A DNA stretch of 64,000 bases from Rickettsiella endosymbiont of Rhagonycha lignosa (GCF_964031165.1 NZ_OZ035011.1:1044001-1108000), one strand, 5' to 3'; positions 53,438 to 62,087 are shown, counted from the first letter of the stretch. Translations and numbers: made by a program. Notes: generated by a model not told the origin, from the sequence alone.

Positions 53438-55717
53438 ATGAAGAATTATCAATTAGTCGGTCCCCGTCCCTTGGATCCAGAAAATGATGTCGGAAAGGAT
53501 ATGGCGGTCGCTTTTAATTTGGGAACCATTAAAAGCGAAAAATATGGTGAGGCGCTAATAGAAGGCCATTTTTTATGCGCGCTGCCCTTTGGTCATTTTC
53601 CAGAAATCAGTAAAGAACGGTCGGAAGAAGCTGAGAAAGATGCCATCGACTGGGCTATCAAAATAGGCTTAATAAGAGAAAATGATCAATATTATGAGAA
53701 ATTTGTTAGCATTGGCATTGGAAAAGCAGCGGTTCTTACGGCTGCTAACGATGTGAGATTATATACTCATTTTTTAATATACTTTTTTTGCCTCGATGAC
53801 TTAATATCAGATTTTAAATTCTTTAAGCAAAATATCTCTCCCCCTACTTACCAGGAGATAAAAGAAGCATTAGAAATCTTTATTTCCGTTATTCGTGGAA
53901 ATTATACTCACTTAAATCAAATTCCTAAATCGAGTTTTCCTCTATTTATACCTTTTTGTACGGCGCTTTTTATGATACGTCAAGAAGCCTTATCAAGTAA
54001 AAAAGATATAGTACATTTGATAGAGGAAATAGTTAAGAACCTACGATCCGTTTTATGGGAGCGAGAGTGTGTTGAACATAACAAAATGAAAACTTATTCA
54101 ACAGATGAATATAAGTTTTCGCGCAATTGGACTATAGCTGTTCGTCCTTCGGTAGAAGCGAGTATTCTGCCAAATGATATTGTAGTATCAGAAGAAGTCA
54201 GGAAACATCCTCTTTTTGAACAGTATTTCCAGCAAGCCTGTATTCAAATAGCTTTGGTGAATGATACCCTTTCTTTGAAAAAAGAAATAATGAGCGACGA
54301 ATTTCAAACAGACAATTTTGTACTCGTAAAAAATAAGAAATATTCTCTGCAAAAATCTATCCAAAAGACAGTGAAAAAAGCCAATGACTTAGTAATAGCG
54401 CTAAAAAAAACTGAATTAGGTTTAAAGAGCTGTTTTCCAGGTGATTCCAACCTCGATAAATTTATATTAGTTGTACAGCGTTTTGTAGACGGGAACATCT
54501 ATTGGCACCAACAATCCCAAAGATACGGTGATTTTGAATATGATTATTACACAGTAAAATACACCGCCCCTAACCTATCTATATCTAGTATCTTTTTAAA
54601 AGAACAACTTATATCTTCTACGCAGCTGCAGGATGCTCAGGAATCAGTCTATTTTTTACAACCCGCAATAGAAAAAAGCTTCTTTCGTAAGGGAAAGGGA
54701 AGTCCTATTGAAAATGGCCTTCGTTTCTTAGAAAGTTCATGTAGCGTCGTATCTGGCTTTCAAAGTCGAATAGGACATGAGCGTACACTTTCAAAGTCCT
54801 CTCTTTGCCCTTACGCTGAGGTTTATTCTTCTGCCTTAATTCTGGATTTATTACACGGGGTCTCAGCCAATCCAAAACTTTTTTCCACACTCAACGACTT
54901 CTTAACTGATCAGTCTAATGAAGGAAAATTTAACTTTTTTACGCAAAGAAGTTTCTTGCCTGATGATGTAGATAGCACGGCGTTCTGTACATTGGCCTTA
55001 TTAAGGCATGCTAATATTAATATGGAAAAGTTCAGGGCGGTTAGCAAAAAAATTCTGGATAATGTCAATGAAGAAGGAATTATCCAAGTTTACTTTCCTC
55101 CACAAGGAGAACGTAAAAATCGTATTGATGCGACTATATGCGCCAGTGCAATGCGTTTAATATACCAAGCCGGATTGGACGCTGATGCAAAAAAAACTGA
55201 AGATTACATGTACCAAACATTAGAAAGTAAAACTTATCTTGCAGGTACTTGGTTTTACCCCTCACCCGATGTATTTCTGTATTACCTATCTAAAGCTATT
55301 ATTCTTGCTCCTCGAGCTTTAGATAGATTTTATCCTTTACTCGTTGAAAATCTACACGAACGATTAGATACAACGATGGATCCTTTAGATCTTGCTATGA
55401 GAATATTAATCGTTACTACACTTGGGCTAGATACAAACGATGCAATTTTAGAAAAGGTTAATGATGAAAAGCTCAAGCTTGAGTCTCTACAAAAGCAAGA
55501 TGGATCCTGGCCTAAAGATGCGCTTTACAAAGCAGGACGATCAGATACTTATTTTGGTGGTAAAGAAATAAGCACTGCTTTTTCAGTGAGTGCCTTACGA
55601 GCTCTACAAACTTTGGAATTAAAAAAGAGTAATGCAATGCTAGAAACTAAAGAGGAAATGAACGAACATAGTAAACCGGCAGCGTCGGGCGGCCATAGAG
55701 CATGGATTAGCGGCTGA
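53438..55717 (+). CDS. two-domain terpene synthase: class I domain fused to a class II-like beta domain
   Basis: A 759-residue protein with AAGGA before its start. Residues ~1-370 form a class I terpene synthase: a metal motif DDLISD (120-125), the NSE triad NDTLSLKKE (N275, S279, E283), the pyrophosphate-sensor Arg229 exactly 46 residues before N275, and the RY pair R362-Y363. Residues ~400-735 resemble the beta domain of class II cyclases: LPDDVDSTAF (D510-x-D512-S-T), close to the DxDTT of drimenyl diphosphate synthases, GTWFYPSP, and QDGSWP (687-692). The usual bacterial class I enzyme has ~320-380 residues and no such tail. It probably makes a cyclic terpenoid from FPP or GGPP, maybe in two steps. 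No prenyltransferase or P450 is near. Confidence 0.8.
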   Translation: MKNYQLVGPRPLDPENDVGKDMAVAFNLGTIKSEKYGEALIEGHFLCALPFGHFPEISKERSEEAEKDAIDWAIKIGLIRENDQYYEKFVSIGIGKAAVLTAANDVRLYTHFLIYFFCLDDLISDFKFFKQNISPPTYQEIKEALEIFISVIRGNYTHLNQIPKSSFPLFIPFCTALFMIRQEALSSKKDIVHLIEEIVKNLRSVLWERECVEHNKMKTYSTDEYKFSRNWTIAVRPSVEASILPNDIVVSEEVRKHPLFEQYFQQACIQIALVNDTLSLKKEIMSDEFQTDNFVLVKNKKYSLQKSIQKTVKKANDLVIALKKTELGLKSCFPGDSNLDKFILVVQRFVDGNIYWHQQSQRYGDFEYDYYTVKYTAPNLSISSIFLKEQLISSTQLQDAQESVYFLQPAIEKSFFRKGKGSPIENGLRFLESSCSVVSGFQSRIGHERTLSKSSLCPYAEVYSSALILDLLHGVSANPKLFSTLNDFLTDQSNEGKFNFFTQRSFLPDDVDSTAFCTLALLRHANINMEKFRAVSKKILDNVNEEGIIQVYFPPQGERKNRIDATICASAMRLIYQAGLDADAKKTEDYMYQTLESKTYLAGTWFYPSPDVFLYYLSKAIILAPRALDRFYPLLVENLHERLDTTMDPLDLAMRILIVTTLGLDTNDAILEKVNDEKLKLESLQKQDGSWPKDALYKAGRSDTYFGGKEISTAFSVSALRALQTLELKKSNAMLETKEEMNEHSKPAASGGHRAWISG

Positions 55718-55763
55718 AGAAGCACATAAACGGTTTAAAATTCGTCCCTTTATAAAATAAAAT

Positions 55764-56801
55764 TTATACCGGTTCGTTAGATGTTACGGGTGTCATAACA
55801 ATCATAGGTTCATTGTCATTATTTTCATCAGCAGCGAATCGGTTACTTTTAAATAATTTTTTATACAACACATATCCAAAAAAACCCAGCGTGAATAATC
55901 CGCTTAAACTACCTATAGAGATAATGATATTCTTAGTCGGAAATCTCGAAATTTCATTAGGCTGATCGGCAGGAGGAGTAAAAGGAGATGTTGAGAAAAA
56001 AGAATTATTTCCTATTAGATTAGGGGTTAATGAGGAAGATAGATTTTCCATTTCAGTGGTATTGAAGTTATTCAACACAGTCGATGTGCCCATTGGTTGA
56101 TTATAAGGCGTGTTAAAAGAATCTTGCACCATTATTTGATCTTTCTGCAGAGCGGAGATAAGTTTTATTTTTTTCTCTTGTAGTTCTTTTATTAAATTTT
56201 CTTCCAAAATTTTTAATTCATGCTTAATTTTTCCTCTTAATTCCTTTTCAATTTTATAAATTTCTATAGTTTTAAGATCGTTTAAGTTTATTGGATAAGA
56301 TTTGAGTTGCTCAATAAGTGGAATGAGAATAAGATTTTCGTAATCTTTTAGGCTACAAATAGTTCCTTTAAATTCATCAATATCAGCCTTTAGCCCTCTT
56401 ATATCTATGATAAATGGCTTTGATTGTCCAAGAATATTTTTCATTTCATCTAAAAAAAGTTTAGAACTAAAAATATTATCTTCAAAATTAGGATAATCAA
56501 AGTTAATCTTTTTAAAATGTTCAAAAAATTCTAATGAAGTAATAAAATTAGCACCATGGTGCTTGCTCCCACGAATAATGTAGTTATCTTCTGTAAGTGT
56601 TAAAAAAGCGGCTATCGCGTCAAAAAATGCAAACAAATTTGCAATTTTTGTATGAAATAAATTAACGTCATGTAAAGCTAAATTCGCTGCATCTTTATAG
56701 TTATCTTTTAAATTTATTAGATAATAGTCTCTAATTTTTTCAAATTTAGCTATAAAATCATATACGCTATTACATTTTTTAGAACAGTCTCCTGAATCCA
56801 T
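55764..56801 (-). CDS. hypothetical tail-anchored membrane protein, effector candidate
   Basis: A 345-residue protein. The N-terminal ~250 residues are helical, with a coiled coil (IEKELRGKIKHELKILEENL and on, ~180-215). A Ser/Thr/Asn/Pro-rich linker follows, then one membrane helix (IISIGSLSGLFTLGFFGYVL, ~292-311) and a basic KKLFKSNRF stop. A cytosolic body held by one C-terminal helix is typical of tail-anchored proteins. AGGAGG-type purines (TGGAGGAAT) precede the start. It is convergent with the terpene synthase. No family recognised. Confidence 0.5.
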   Translation of the reverse strand: MDSGDCSKKCNSVYDFIAKFEKIRDYYLINLKDNYKDAANLALHDVNLFHTKIANLFAFFDAIAAFLTLTEDNYIIRGSKHHGANFITSLEFFEHFKKINFDYPNFEDNIFSSKLFLDEMKNILGQSKPFIIDIRGLKADIDEFKGTICSLKDYENLILIPLIEQLKSYPINLNDLKTIEIYKIEKELRGKIKHELKILEENLIKELQEKKIKLISALQKDQIMVQDSFNTPYNQPMGTSTVLNNFNTTEMENLSSSLTPNLIGNNSFFSTSPFTPPADQPNEISRFPTKNIIISIGSLSGLFTLGFFGYVLYKKLFKSNRFAADENNDNEPMIVMTPVTSNEPV

Positions 56802-56857
56802 TATTCCTCCATTTATTATTAATTTACCTGGTAGGTTTGTAGTGTGTCTCTAGATAA

Positions 56858-56877
56858 AAAGCTAAAATTTATTTAAT
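56858..56877 (-). promoter_or_regulatory. imperfect PmrA-box-like repeat
   Basis: On the minus strand ATTAAATAA and TTTAGCTTT start 11 bp apart (56877 and 56866); the second half-site has G for A in TTAA. It ends 57 bp before the 55.8-kb gene's start. Confidence 0.3.
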
Positions 56878-56949
56878 ATGTTTCGACATTATATAATCTC
56901 TTCACACTCAAGCAATAGTTTATCGGCAAATTTACGGAAACTAAATCAC

Positions 56950-57897
56950 TTATTGTACCAAACTTGTCAGCAGTTGCACCTGATCTACTGAGTCATTCAA
57001 CGCTGGGATATAATTAAAATTTTCACCACCCGCTTTTAAAAACAGCTCTCGATAACGTTTAGAAATCTCTTCTAAGGTTTCTAAACAATCGACAACAAAT
57101 CCTGGACAGATTATGGTGACATTTTTTATGCCTTGCGCCGGCAGTTGTTGTAACACCACATCGCAATACGGCTGTAACCACTGCGCTTTGCCGAAACGTG
57201 ATTGAAACACCAGTTGATATTCATCAGCAGATAACTGCAAACATTCTGCGATTAAACGTACCGTAGTAACACATTGTTGCTGGTAGGGATCGCCTAATTC
57301 AATACAACGTTGAGGTAAACCATGAAAAGAAAATAATAAATAGCTATTTTTTCCCAGTTCTGCTCGAGATTGTTTAATCTTATGAGTAATCGCTTGAATA
57401 TACAGCGGATGATCAAAATAGGATGCTATAAAACGCAGATTAGGAATAAAGCGCGATTGCTGCAGTAATTGACTCAATTTATCAAAACAACTGGCCGTCG
57501 TCGCGGCAGAATACTGTGGATACAAGGGTAAAATAACGATGGAAGATACACCTGCGGCTAATAATTCCCGCAGCCCATTTTCTATACTCGGTTTACCATA
57601 GCGCATAGCAAGCACCACTTTGTATTGATCAGCTAAATAGGTCTGTAATTTTTTGGCTAAACGCTGTGTATAAACCGTTAACGGTGAACCTTCATCCATC
57701 CAAATACTTTGATAAAGTTTTGCTGAGCGTCGCGCACGTATTGGCAGGATAACGAATTTTAACAAGGGTTGCCATAAACAAACCGGTAATTCCACCACGC
57801 GTCTATCACTTAAAAATTCCGCTAAATAATAACGCACTGCTTTTGGCGTCGGCGCAGAGGGTGTTCCTAAATTAATCAATAATACACCGGATTTCAC
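56950..57897 (-). CDS. hemH: ferrochelatase
   Basis: A 315-residue enzyme that inserts Fe(II) into protoporphyrin IX, the last step of haem synthesis. It has LLINLGTPSAPTPKAVRYYL at the start, MRYGKPSI, ILPLYPQYS, the catalytic-site block LLFSFHGLPQRCIE, and FQSRFGKAQWLQPY near the C-terminus. It is membrane-associated or cytoplasmic. The gene overlaps the ABC permease gene by 4 bp, so it is co-transcribed with the transporter. It links to the ferrous iron supply from Feo. Confidence 0.96.
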   Translation of the reverse strand: MKSGVLLINLGTPSAPTPKAVRYYLAEFLSDRRVVELPVCLWQPLLKFVILPIRARRSAKLYQSIWMDEGSPLTVYTQRLAKKLQTYLADQYKVVLAMRYGKPSIENGLRELLAAGVSSIVILPLYPQYSAATTASCFDKLSQLLQQSRFIPNLRFIASYFDHPLYIQAITHKIKQSRAELGKNSYLLFSFHGLPQRCIELGDPYQQQCVTTVRLIAECLQLSADEYQLVFQSRFGKAQWLQPYCDVVLQQLPAQGIKNVTIICPGFVVDCLETLEEISKRYRELFLKAGGENFNYIPALNDSVDQVQLLTSLVQ

Positions 57898-58667
57898 GTG
57901 CGGATGCCTTTACCGCGATGCAGTAAATACAGATTGATCAAAAATAAAATCACACAGCTGAAAAATATGATGCTTAACGCCCAAACAACTGGAATATCGC
58001 TAATACCTAATAAACTATAACGAAAACTATTCACTATATATAAAATCGGATTAAATAAAGATATGTGACGCCAAAAGCTTGGTAATAAATCAATGGAATA
58101 GAATATTCCACCAAGATAAGTCAATGGCGTTAACACAAATGTCGGAACTATTGAAACGTCATCAAAGGTCTTAGCAAATAATGCATTAGTAAAACCTGCC
58201 AGCGAAAACAAAATCGTCGTCATTGGTACGATGGTCAGCAATACAAAAATATTAAAAACATGTAATTGTGTAAAAAATAAGGCTAAAATTGTAACTAATA
58301 GACCAACTAATAAACCGCGAGCAACACCACCGGCGACAAATCCAGTTAACAGTAAATAATTTGGCAACGGTGCAACGATAAGCTCTTCGATACTGCGTTG
58401 GAAACGCATGCCGAAAAAAGAGGTCACCACATTGGTATACGCTGCGGTAATCACTGACATCATGATTAAGCCAGGTGCAATGTATTGCATATAGCTATAA
58501 CCTTCGATATTGCCTAAACGTTGGCCAATCAAATTACCAAAGATTAAGAAATAAAGTGTCATTGTCACCAAAGGCGGCAATAAGGTTTGCACCCAAATAC
58601 GCAAAAAACGTTTTATTTCTTTGCGTAACAAACTAATAAATGCGATCCAGTAGACTTTTGCTTGCAT
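57894..58667 (-). CDS. ABC-2 type transporter permease (YadH-like)
   Basis: A 257-residue inner-membrane protein with six hydrophobic helices and the ABC-2 pattern: FLRIWVQTLLPPLVTMTLYF, YIAPGLIMMSVITAAY, FFGMRFQRSIEELIVAPLPN and PLTYLGGIFYSIDLLP. It matches YadH of E. coli in length and order. It pairs with the ATPase gene upstream (69 bp) to form an exporter; the substrate is unknown. It overlaps hemH by 4 bp. Confidence 0.9.
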   Translation of the reverse strand: MQAKVYWIAFISLLRKEIKRFLRIWVQTLLPPLVTMTLYFLIFGNLIGQRLGNIEGYSYMQYIAPGLIMMSVITAAYTNVVTSFFGMRFQRSIEELIVAPLPNYLLLTGFVAGGVARGLLVGLLVTILALFFTQLHVFNIFVLLTIVPMTTILFSLAGFTNALFAKTFDDVSIVPTFVLTPLTYLGGIFYSIDLLPSFWRHISLFNPILYIVNSFRYSLLGISDIPVVWALSIIFFSCVILFLINLYLLHRGKGIRT

Positions 58668-58736
58668 AGTCGTTAATTTTTACACTCTCTCGTATATTAG
58701 GTCGACTTTGTTTAATTTTTTATTTTACTCGATCTA

Positions 58737-59654
58737 CTATTTATTTTTATTGGCGGCAATTAAATTTAAAAATAGTTCTTCTAAGCGATTGGCTTTATTG
58801 CGTAAACTGGTTACTTCAATATGGTGGCCTTCTAAAAATCCAAATAAATTATTGAGCGATTGTTCTTTAGCAACATCCACTTCTAAGGTCACATTATCTA
58901 ATAAACGCATCGCAAACGGCGATTGTGGTAAATCCACCAGCGGTTTTTTTAAGTCAAACACAAAGGTTTCCATATTTAAAGTCGCTAATAGATGTTTCAT
59001 ACTGGTATTTTCAATAATGCTACCTTTATCAATAATAGCGATATTCTTGCACAGATATTCTGCTTCTTCTAAATAATGTGTCGTTAAAATGATGGTAATA
59101 CCTTGTTGATTAATGCTACGCAAAAATTCCCACATCGAACGCCGTATTTCGATATCTACGCCTGCCGTAGGCTCGTCTAATATGAGTAATTTTGGTTGAT
59201 GCACTAAGGCGCGCGCTATCATCAGGCGGCGTTTCATACCACCCGAGAGTTGCATAGAAATTTGATCGCGCTGATCCCAAAGATCGAGTTTTTTTAAATA
59301 GATTTCTGCACGTTGTTTCGCCAAGCGTCTTGGTACACCATAATAACCCGCTTGATAAACAATAACATCTATCACTTTTTCAAAGATGCTAAAATTAAGT
59401 TCTTGCGGCACGATGCCAATACAGGATTTAGCCGTTTCTAATTCGCTATCAATACTATGTCCAAACACTTTCACTGAGCCGGCAGTTTTATTCACCAGCG
59501 AAGCAATAATACCAATAGTGGTTGATTTTCCAGCGCCATTCGGTCCCAATAAAGCAAAAAAATCACCTTTATCAACATTCAAATCAATATTTTTAAGGGC
59601 TATAACACCATTTTTATAGATTTTACTCAGACCTTGGATGCTCAATGCTTGCAT
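58737..59654 (-). CDS. ABC transporter ATP-binding protein (YadG-like)
   Basis: A 305-residue cytoplasmic ATPase. Walker A is GPNGAGKST (~37-45), the signature is QLSGGMKRRLMIARAL, Walker B is LLILDEPTAGVD and the switch is TTHYLEEAE. A ~75-residue C-terminal extension is typical of this export group. It energises the adjacent permease; YadGH-type exporters have unknown cargo. Both precede hemH in one transcription unit. Confidence 0.93.
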   Translation of the reverse strand: MQALSIQGLSKIYKNGVIALKNIDLNVDKGDFFALLGPNGAGKSTTIGIIASLVNKTAGSVKVFGHSIDSELETAKSCIGIVPQELNFSIFEKVIDVIVYQAGYYGVPRRLAKQRAEIYLKKLDLWDQRDQISMQLSGGMKRRLMIARALVHQPKLLILDEPTAGVDIEIRRSMWEFLRSINQQGITIILTTHYLEEAEYLCKNIAIIDKGSIIENTSMKHLLATLNMETFVFDLKKPLVDLPQSPFAMRLLDNVTLEVDVAKEQSLNNLFGFLEGHHIEVTSLRNKANRLEELFLNLIAANKNK

Positions 59655-59702
59655 AAGTTTAATGGCACTTTAAAATGAATAGACTTAAACTAAGAGTATA
59701 AC

Positions 59703-60359
59703 ATGACAGTGACTATACCATTCCCTACTGATCGACTCGCCAAGCTGTTGTTATCAGGTCCTACCGGACAGCTTGAAGTAATAACGAGTTCACCCGAAAC
59801 AACACGCAACCCACCGGCCATTGCGGTTATTTGCCACCCACATCCTTTGTTTGGCGGAACCATGCACAATAAAGTTATTTACACCTTGGCACGTTGTTTC
59901 AACAGCATGGAACTTGCTACAGTACGTTTCAATTTCCGTGGCGTCGGTCTCAGCCAGGGTGAATATGCTAATGGCATTGGCGAAACCGATGATTTATTAG
60001 CGATTCTAACATGGTTAAAAACCAGCTGTCCTGAATCAGCAATTTGGCTGGCGGGGTTTTCCTTTGGTGCTTATGTGGCCGCTCGCGCTGCAAAAGTTTG
60101 GCCTGCAAAACAATTAATTTGCGTTGCACCTCCTATTGAAAACTTTCCTTTTAAAGAACTTCCACCCTTTTCTTGCCCCTGGATATTGATACAAGGCGAT
60201 GAAGATGAAGTGGTATCTGCTGCGGCGGTATTTTCCTGGGTGGATTCCTTAGCACACCCTCCAAAAGTCATTAAAATTCATGGGGCAAGCCATTTTTTTC
60301 ATGGCAAGCTCATTGAGTTACGCGATTGCTTAACAACAACACTTAAAAAAGCTAGCTAG
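59703..60359 (+). CDS. alpha/beta hydrolase
   Basis: A 218-residue single-domain hydrolase. It has CHPHPLFGGTMHNKVI (family block after the first strand), FNFRGVGLSQG, the nucleophile elbow GFSFGAYVAAR (Ser, ~120), an acid site in QGDEDEVV and the final His in GASHFFHG. No signal peptide. This group is usually annotated as a CocE/dienelactone-type hydrolase; the substrate is not known. The stop lies on the first bases of a 144-bp palindrome that separates it from zapE. Confidence 0.85.
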   Translation: MTVTIPFPTDRLAKLLLSGPTGQLEVITSSPETTRNPPAIAVICHPHPLFGGTMHNKVIYTLARCFNSMELATVRFNFRGVGLSQGEYANGIGETDDLLAILTWLKTSCPESAIWLAGFSFGAYVAARAAKVWPAKQLICVAPPIENFPFKELPPFSCPWILIQGDEDEVVSAAAVFSWVDSLAHPPKVIKIHGASHFFHGKLIELRDCLTTTLKKAS

Positions 60360-60500
60360 AGTGTATTGACAATTGTGCTAGGATGAGCGAAAAAGGGTTG
60401 TTTTTTGAGTATCGTAACGGAGCATACACAGAGTATGTGAGTAACGAAACGCAGAAAAACAACCCTTTTTAGCCATCATCGTGCAATTGTCAACACTCTA
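60357..60500. repeat. 144-bp palindrome between the hydrolase and zapE
   Basis: The left arm starts TAGAGTGTATTGACAATTG and the right arm ends CAATTGTCAACACTCTA. Inside, AAAAAGGGTTGTTTT pairs with AAAACAACCCTTTTT. The centre is near 60430. The arms are about 65-70 bp. It overlaps the hydrolase stop and ends two bases before the zapE ATG. It may act as a terminator, and can form a large hairpin in RNA or a cruciform. Confidence 0.8.
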
Positions 60501-60502
60501 AT

Positions 60503-61525
60503 ATGACGCCTCTAGCTGCTTATAGACAACAAATATTACTCCAAGCTTTACAGACAGATGTTCAACAAGCTTTAGCGATGCAACAATTTCAAGCGGTGTA
60601 TGATGAATTAATCACCCCCCGAAAATGGTTTAGAAAAAAATCTATGCAAGGATTATATGTATGGGGGGCTGTAGGTCGAGGCAAAACCTATTTAATGGAT
60701 TTATTTTACAATCATTTGCCTGTTACTAAATCACGTTATCACTTCCACCAATTTATGCATCATGTGCATGCAGAACTCGCTCAGCTACAAGGACAATCCA
60801 ATCCATTGCTGCGAATTGCTAAACGTTTACGTAAAGAAGTCGATGTTATTTGCTTAGATGAATTCTTAGTGCATGAAATTGGTGATGCCATGTTACTCGC
60901 ACAATTATTAAAAGCTTTATTTGCTGAAGGTATTGTATTAGTCACTACCGCAAATACCCCCCCCGAAGATTTATATGCTAACGGTTTGCAACGAGGACTT
61001 TTTTTACCAGCAATAAGCTTAATCAAACAACACTTACGCATTTTCCATTTAGATAGTGCGATTGATTATCGGCGTCAGCATTTAATCAACGAAGAAAATG
61101 AGTTGGTTTGTGTAATAAGTCCTGTACAAGTACAAGCTTTATTCGATAGATTAAGCAAAAACCAACAAGTATCTTATCAAGCATTGACCATTAATGGCCG
61201 CAAGATTTCACATTTAGGCTGCACTGAACAGGTAGTATGGTTTGATTTTAGTTCAATTTGTTCGATACCGCGCAGTCAATTGGATTATTTAGCTATTGCG
61301 CGGCGTTTTTCAACTATTTTAATCAGTGATGTCAAACCTATCGGTGAATATGAAGATAATCTAGCCAGATTATTTATCCATTTAATTGATATTCTTTATG
61401 ATACAAACAACCATGTGATTCTCACATCAACACAGCCTATCCAAGATATTTATCCTAAAGGTCGATTAAGTATTGAGTATGAGCGGACTAAAAGCCGCTT
61501 AGCTGCTTTTAAAAAAAATGGCTAA
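60503..61525 (+). CDS. zapE: cell division protein ZapE (AFG1-like ATPase)
   Basis: A 340-residue AAA+-like ATPase. Walker A is WGAVGRGKTYLMDLFY (~54-69), Walker B is DVICLDEFLVHEIGDAM, followed by VTTANTPPEDLYANGLQR and SIEYERTKSRL near the end. In E. coli ZapE binds the FtsZ ring under stress or low oxygen. No Shine-Dalgarno is seen because the palindrome ends two bases before the ATG, so initiation may depend on opening of that hairpin. Confidence 0.93.
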   Translation: MTPLAAYRQQILLQALQTDVQQALAMQQFQAVYDELITPRKWFRKKSMQGLYVWGAVGRGKTYLMDLFYNHLPVTKSRYHFHQFMHHVHAELAQLQGQSNPLLRIAKRLRKEVDVICLDEFLVHEIGDAMLLAQLLKALFAEGIVLVTTANTPPEDLYANGLQRGLFLPAISLIKQHLRIFHLDSAIDYRRQHLINEENELVCVISPVQVQALFDRLSKNQQVSYQALTINGRKISHLGCTEQVVWFDFSSICSIPRSQLDYLAIARRFSTILISDVKPIGEYEDNLARLFIHLIDILYDTNNHVILTSTQPIQDIYPKGRLSIEYERTKSRLAAFKKNG

Positions 61526-61604
61526 GCCGTTAACAATTTTAGTAATGCACACAGCATTGGATTTCTGACAAGCGCCGTAAACTATTTAATTTACACCGAT
61601 ATAA

Positions 61605-61658
61605 CATAAAAATTGCGAGTTGAGGCAACACAGACAAAAATTCAAATGCGAAGAATAT
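61605..61658 (+). repeat. 126-bp dispersed repeat, right-half copy
   Basis: AAAAATTGCGAGTTGAGGCA, then ACACAGACAAAAATTCAAAT and GCGAAGAATAT match the right half of the full copies. It runs directly into the HU-like gene's terminator. Confidence 0.55.
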
Positions 61659-61659
61659 T

Positions 61660-61688
61660 AAAAAAGGCGCTTAAAGCGCCTTTTTTTG
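61660..61688 (-). terminator. rho-independent terminator of the HU-like gene
   Basis: AAAAAAGGCGC TTAA GCGCCTTTTTTT, a perfect stem with A/T flanks on both sides, so it can work in both directions. It follows the stop of the HU-like gene by about 10 bp. Confidence 0.88.
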
Positions 61689-61697
61689 GAAACAAAT

Positions 61698-62087
61698 TTA
61701 GACAGCTGCCTTAAGTTTTTTCAATGGTTTTATTTTTACCACTTTTCGTGCAGGTTTAGCTTTGAAAGTCGTGGCTTCACCTGTAAACGGATTGATCCCT
61801 TTACGTGCTTTAGTCGCTGATTTTTTTACCACAGTAATTTTATACATGCCTGGGTGCGCAAAAGGAAAACCGTTTTTTAAATGCGCACAAATAATTTCCT
61901 GTTGGATTTCTAAAAATTCAGCAACTTGTTTCTTAGATAATCCTGTTTTTTCTACTAAGCACTGAAGCAATTCAGTTTTAGTAAAAGACTTTTTCACAGC
62001 AGCCATTTTTTTACTAGCTGATGTTACTTTAGTTTTTTTACGTGTTTTAGCCACTGGAGACTTTTTTTTAGCTAATTTTTTAGCCAT
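61698..62087 (-). CDS. HU-like DNA-binding protein with Lys-rich N-terminal tail
   Basis: A 129-residue protein. The first ~35 residues are Lys/Ala/Ser/Thr-rich like histone H1 tails (MAKKLAKKKSPVAKTRKKTK). An HU/IHF domain follows (FTKTELLQCLVEKTGLSKKQ, ~35-54; GMYKITVVKKSATKARKGIN with PFTGEATTFKAK, the DNA-binding arm). It is a nucleoid protein. Tail-bearing HU variants and H1-like proteins compact DNA in Coxiella and other intracellular bacteria. A single gene with its own terminator. Confidence 0.85.
   Translation of the reverse strand: MAKKLAKKKSPVAKTRKKTKVTSASKKMAAVKKSFTKTELLQCLVEKTGLSKKQVAEFLEIQQEIICAHLKNGFPFAHPGMYKITVVKKSATKARKGINPFTGEATTFKAKPARKVVKIKPLKKLKAAV

Noticed and set aside
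59658-59677. TTTAATGGC-AC-TTTAAAATG, an 11-bp-spaced TTAA pair before the alpha/beta hydrolase gene
   Set aside because: No aligned -10 and only ~26 bp to the ATG of an ordinary gene. It is kept here as evidence that such pairs also arise by chance in AT-rich DNA.
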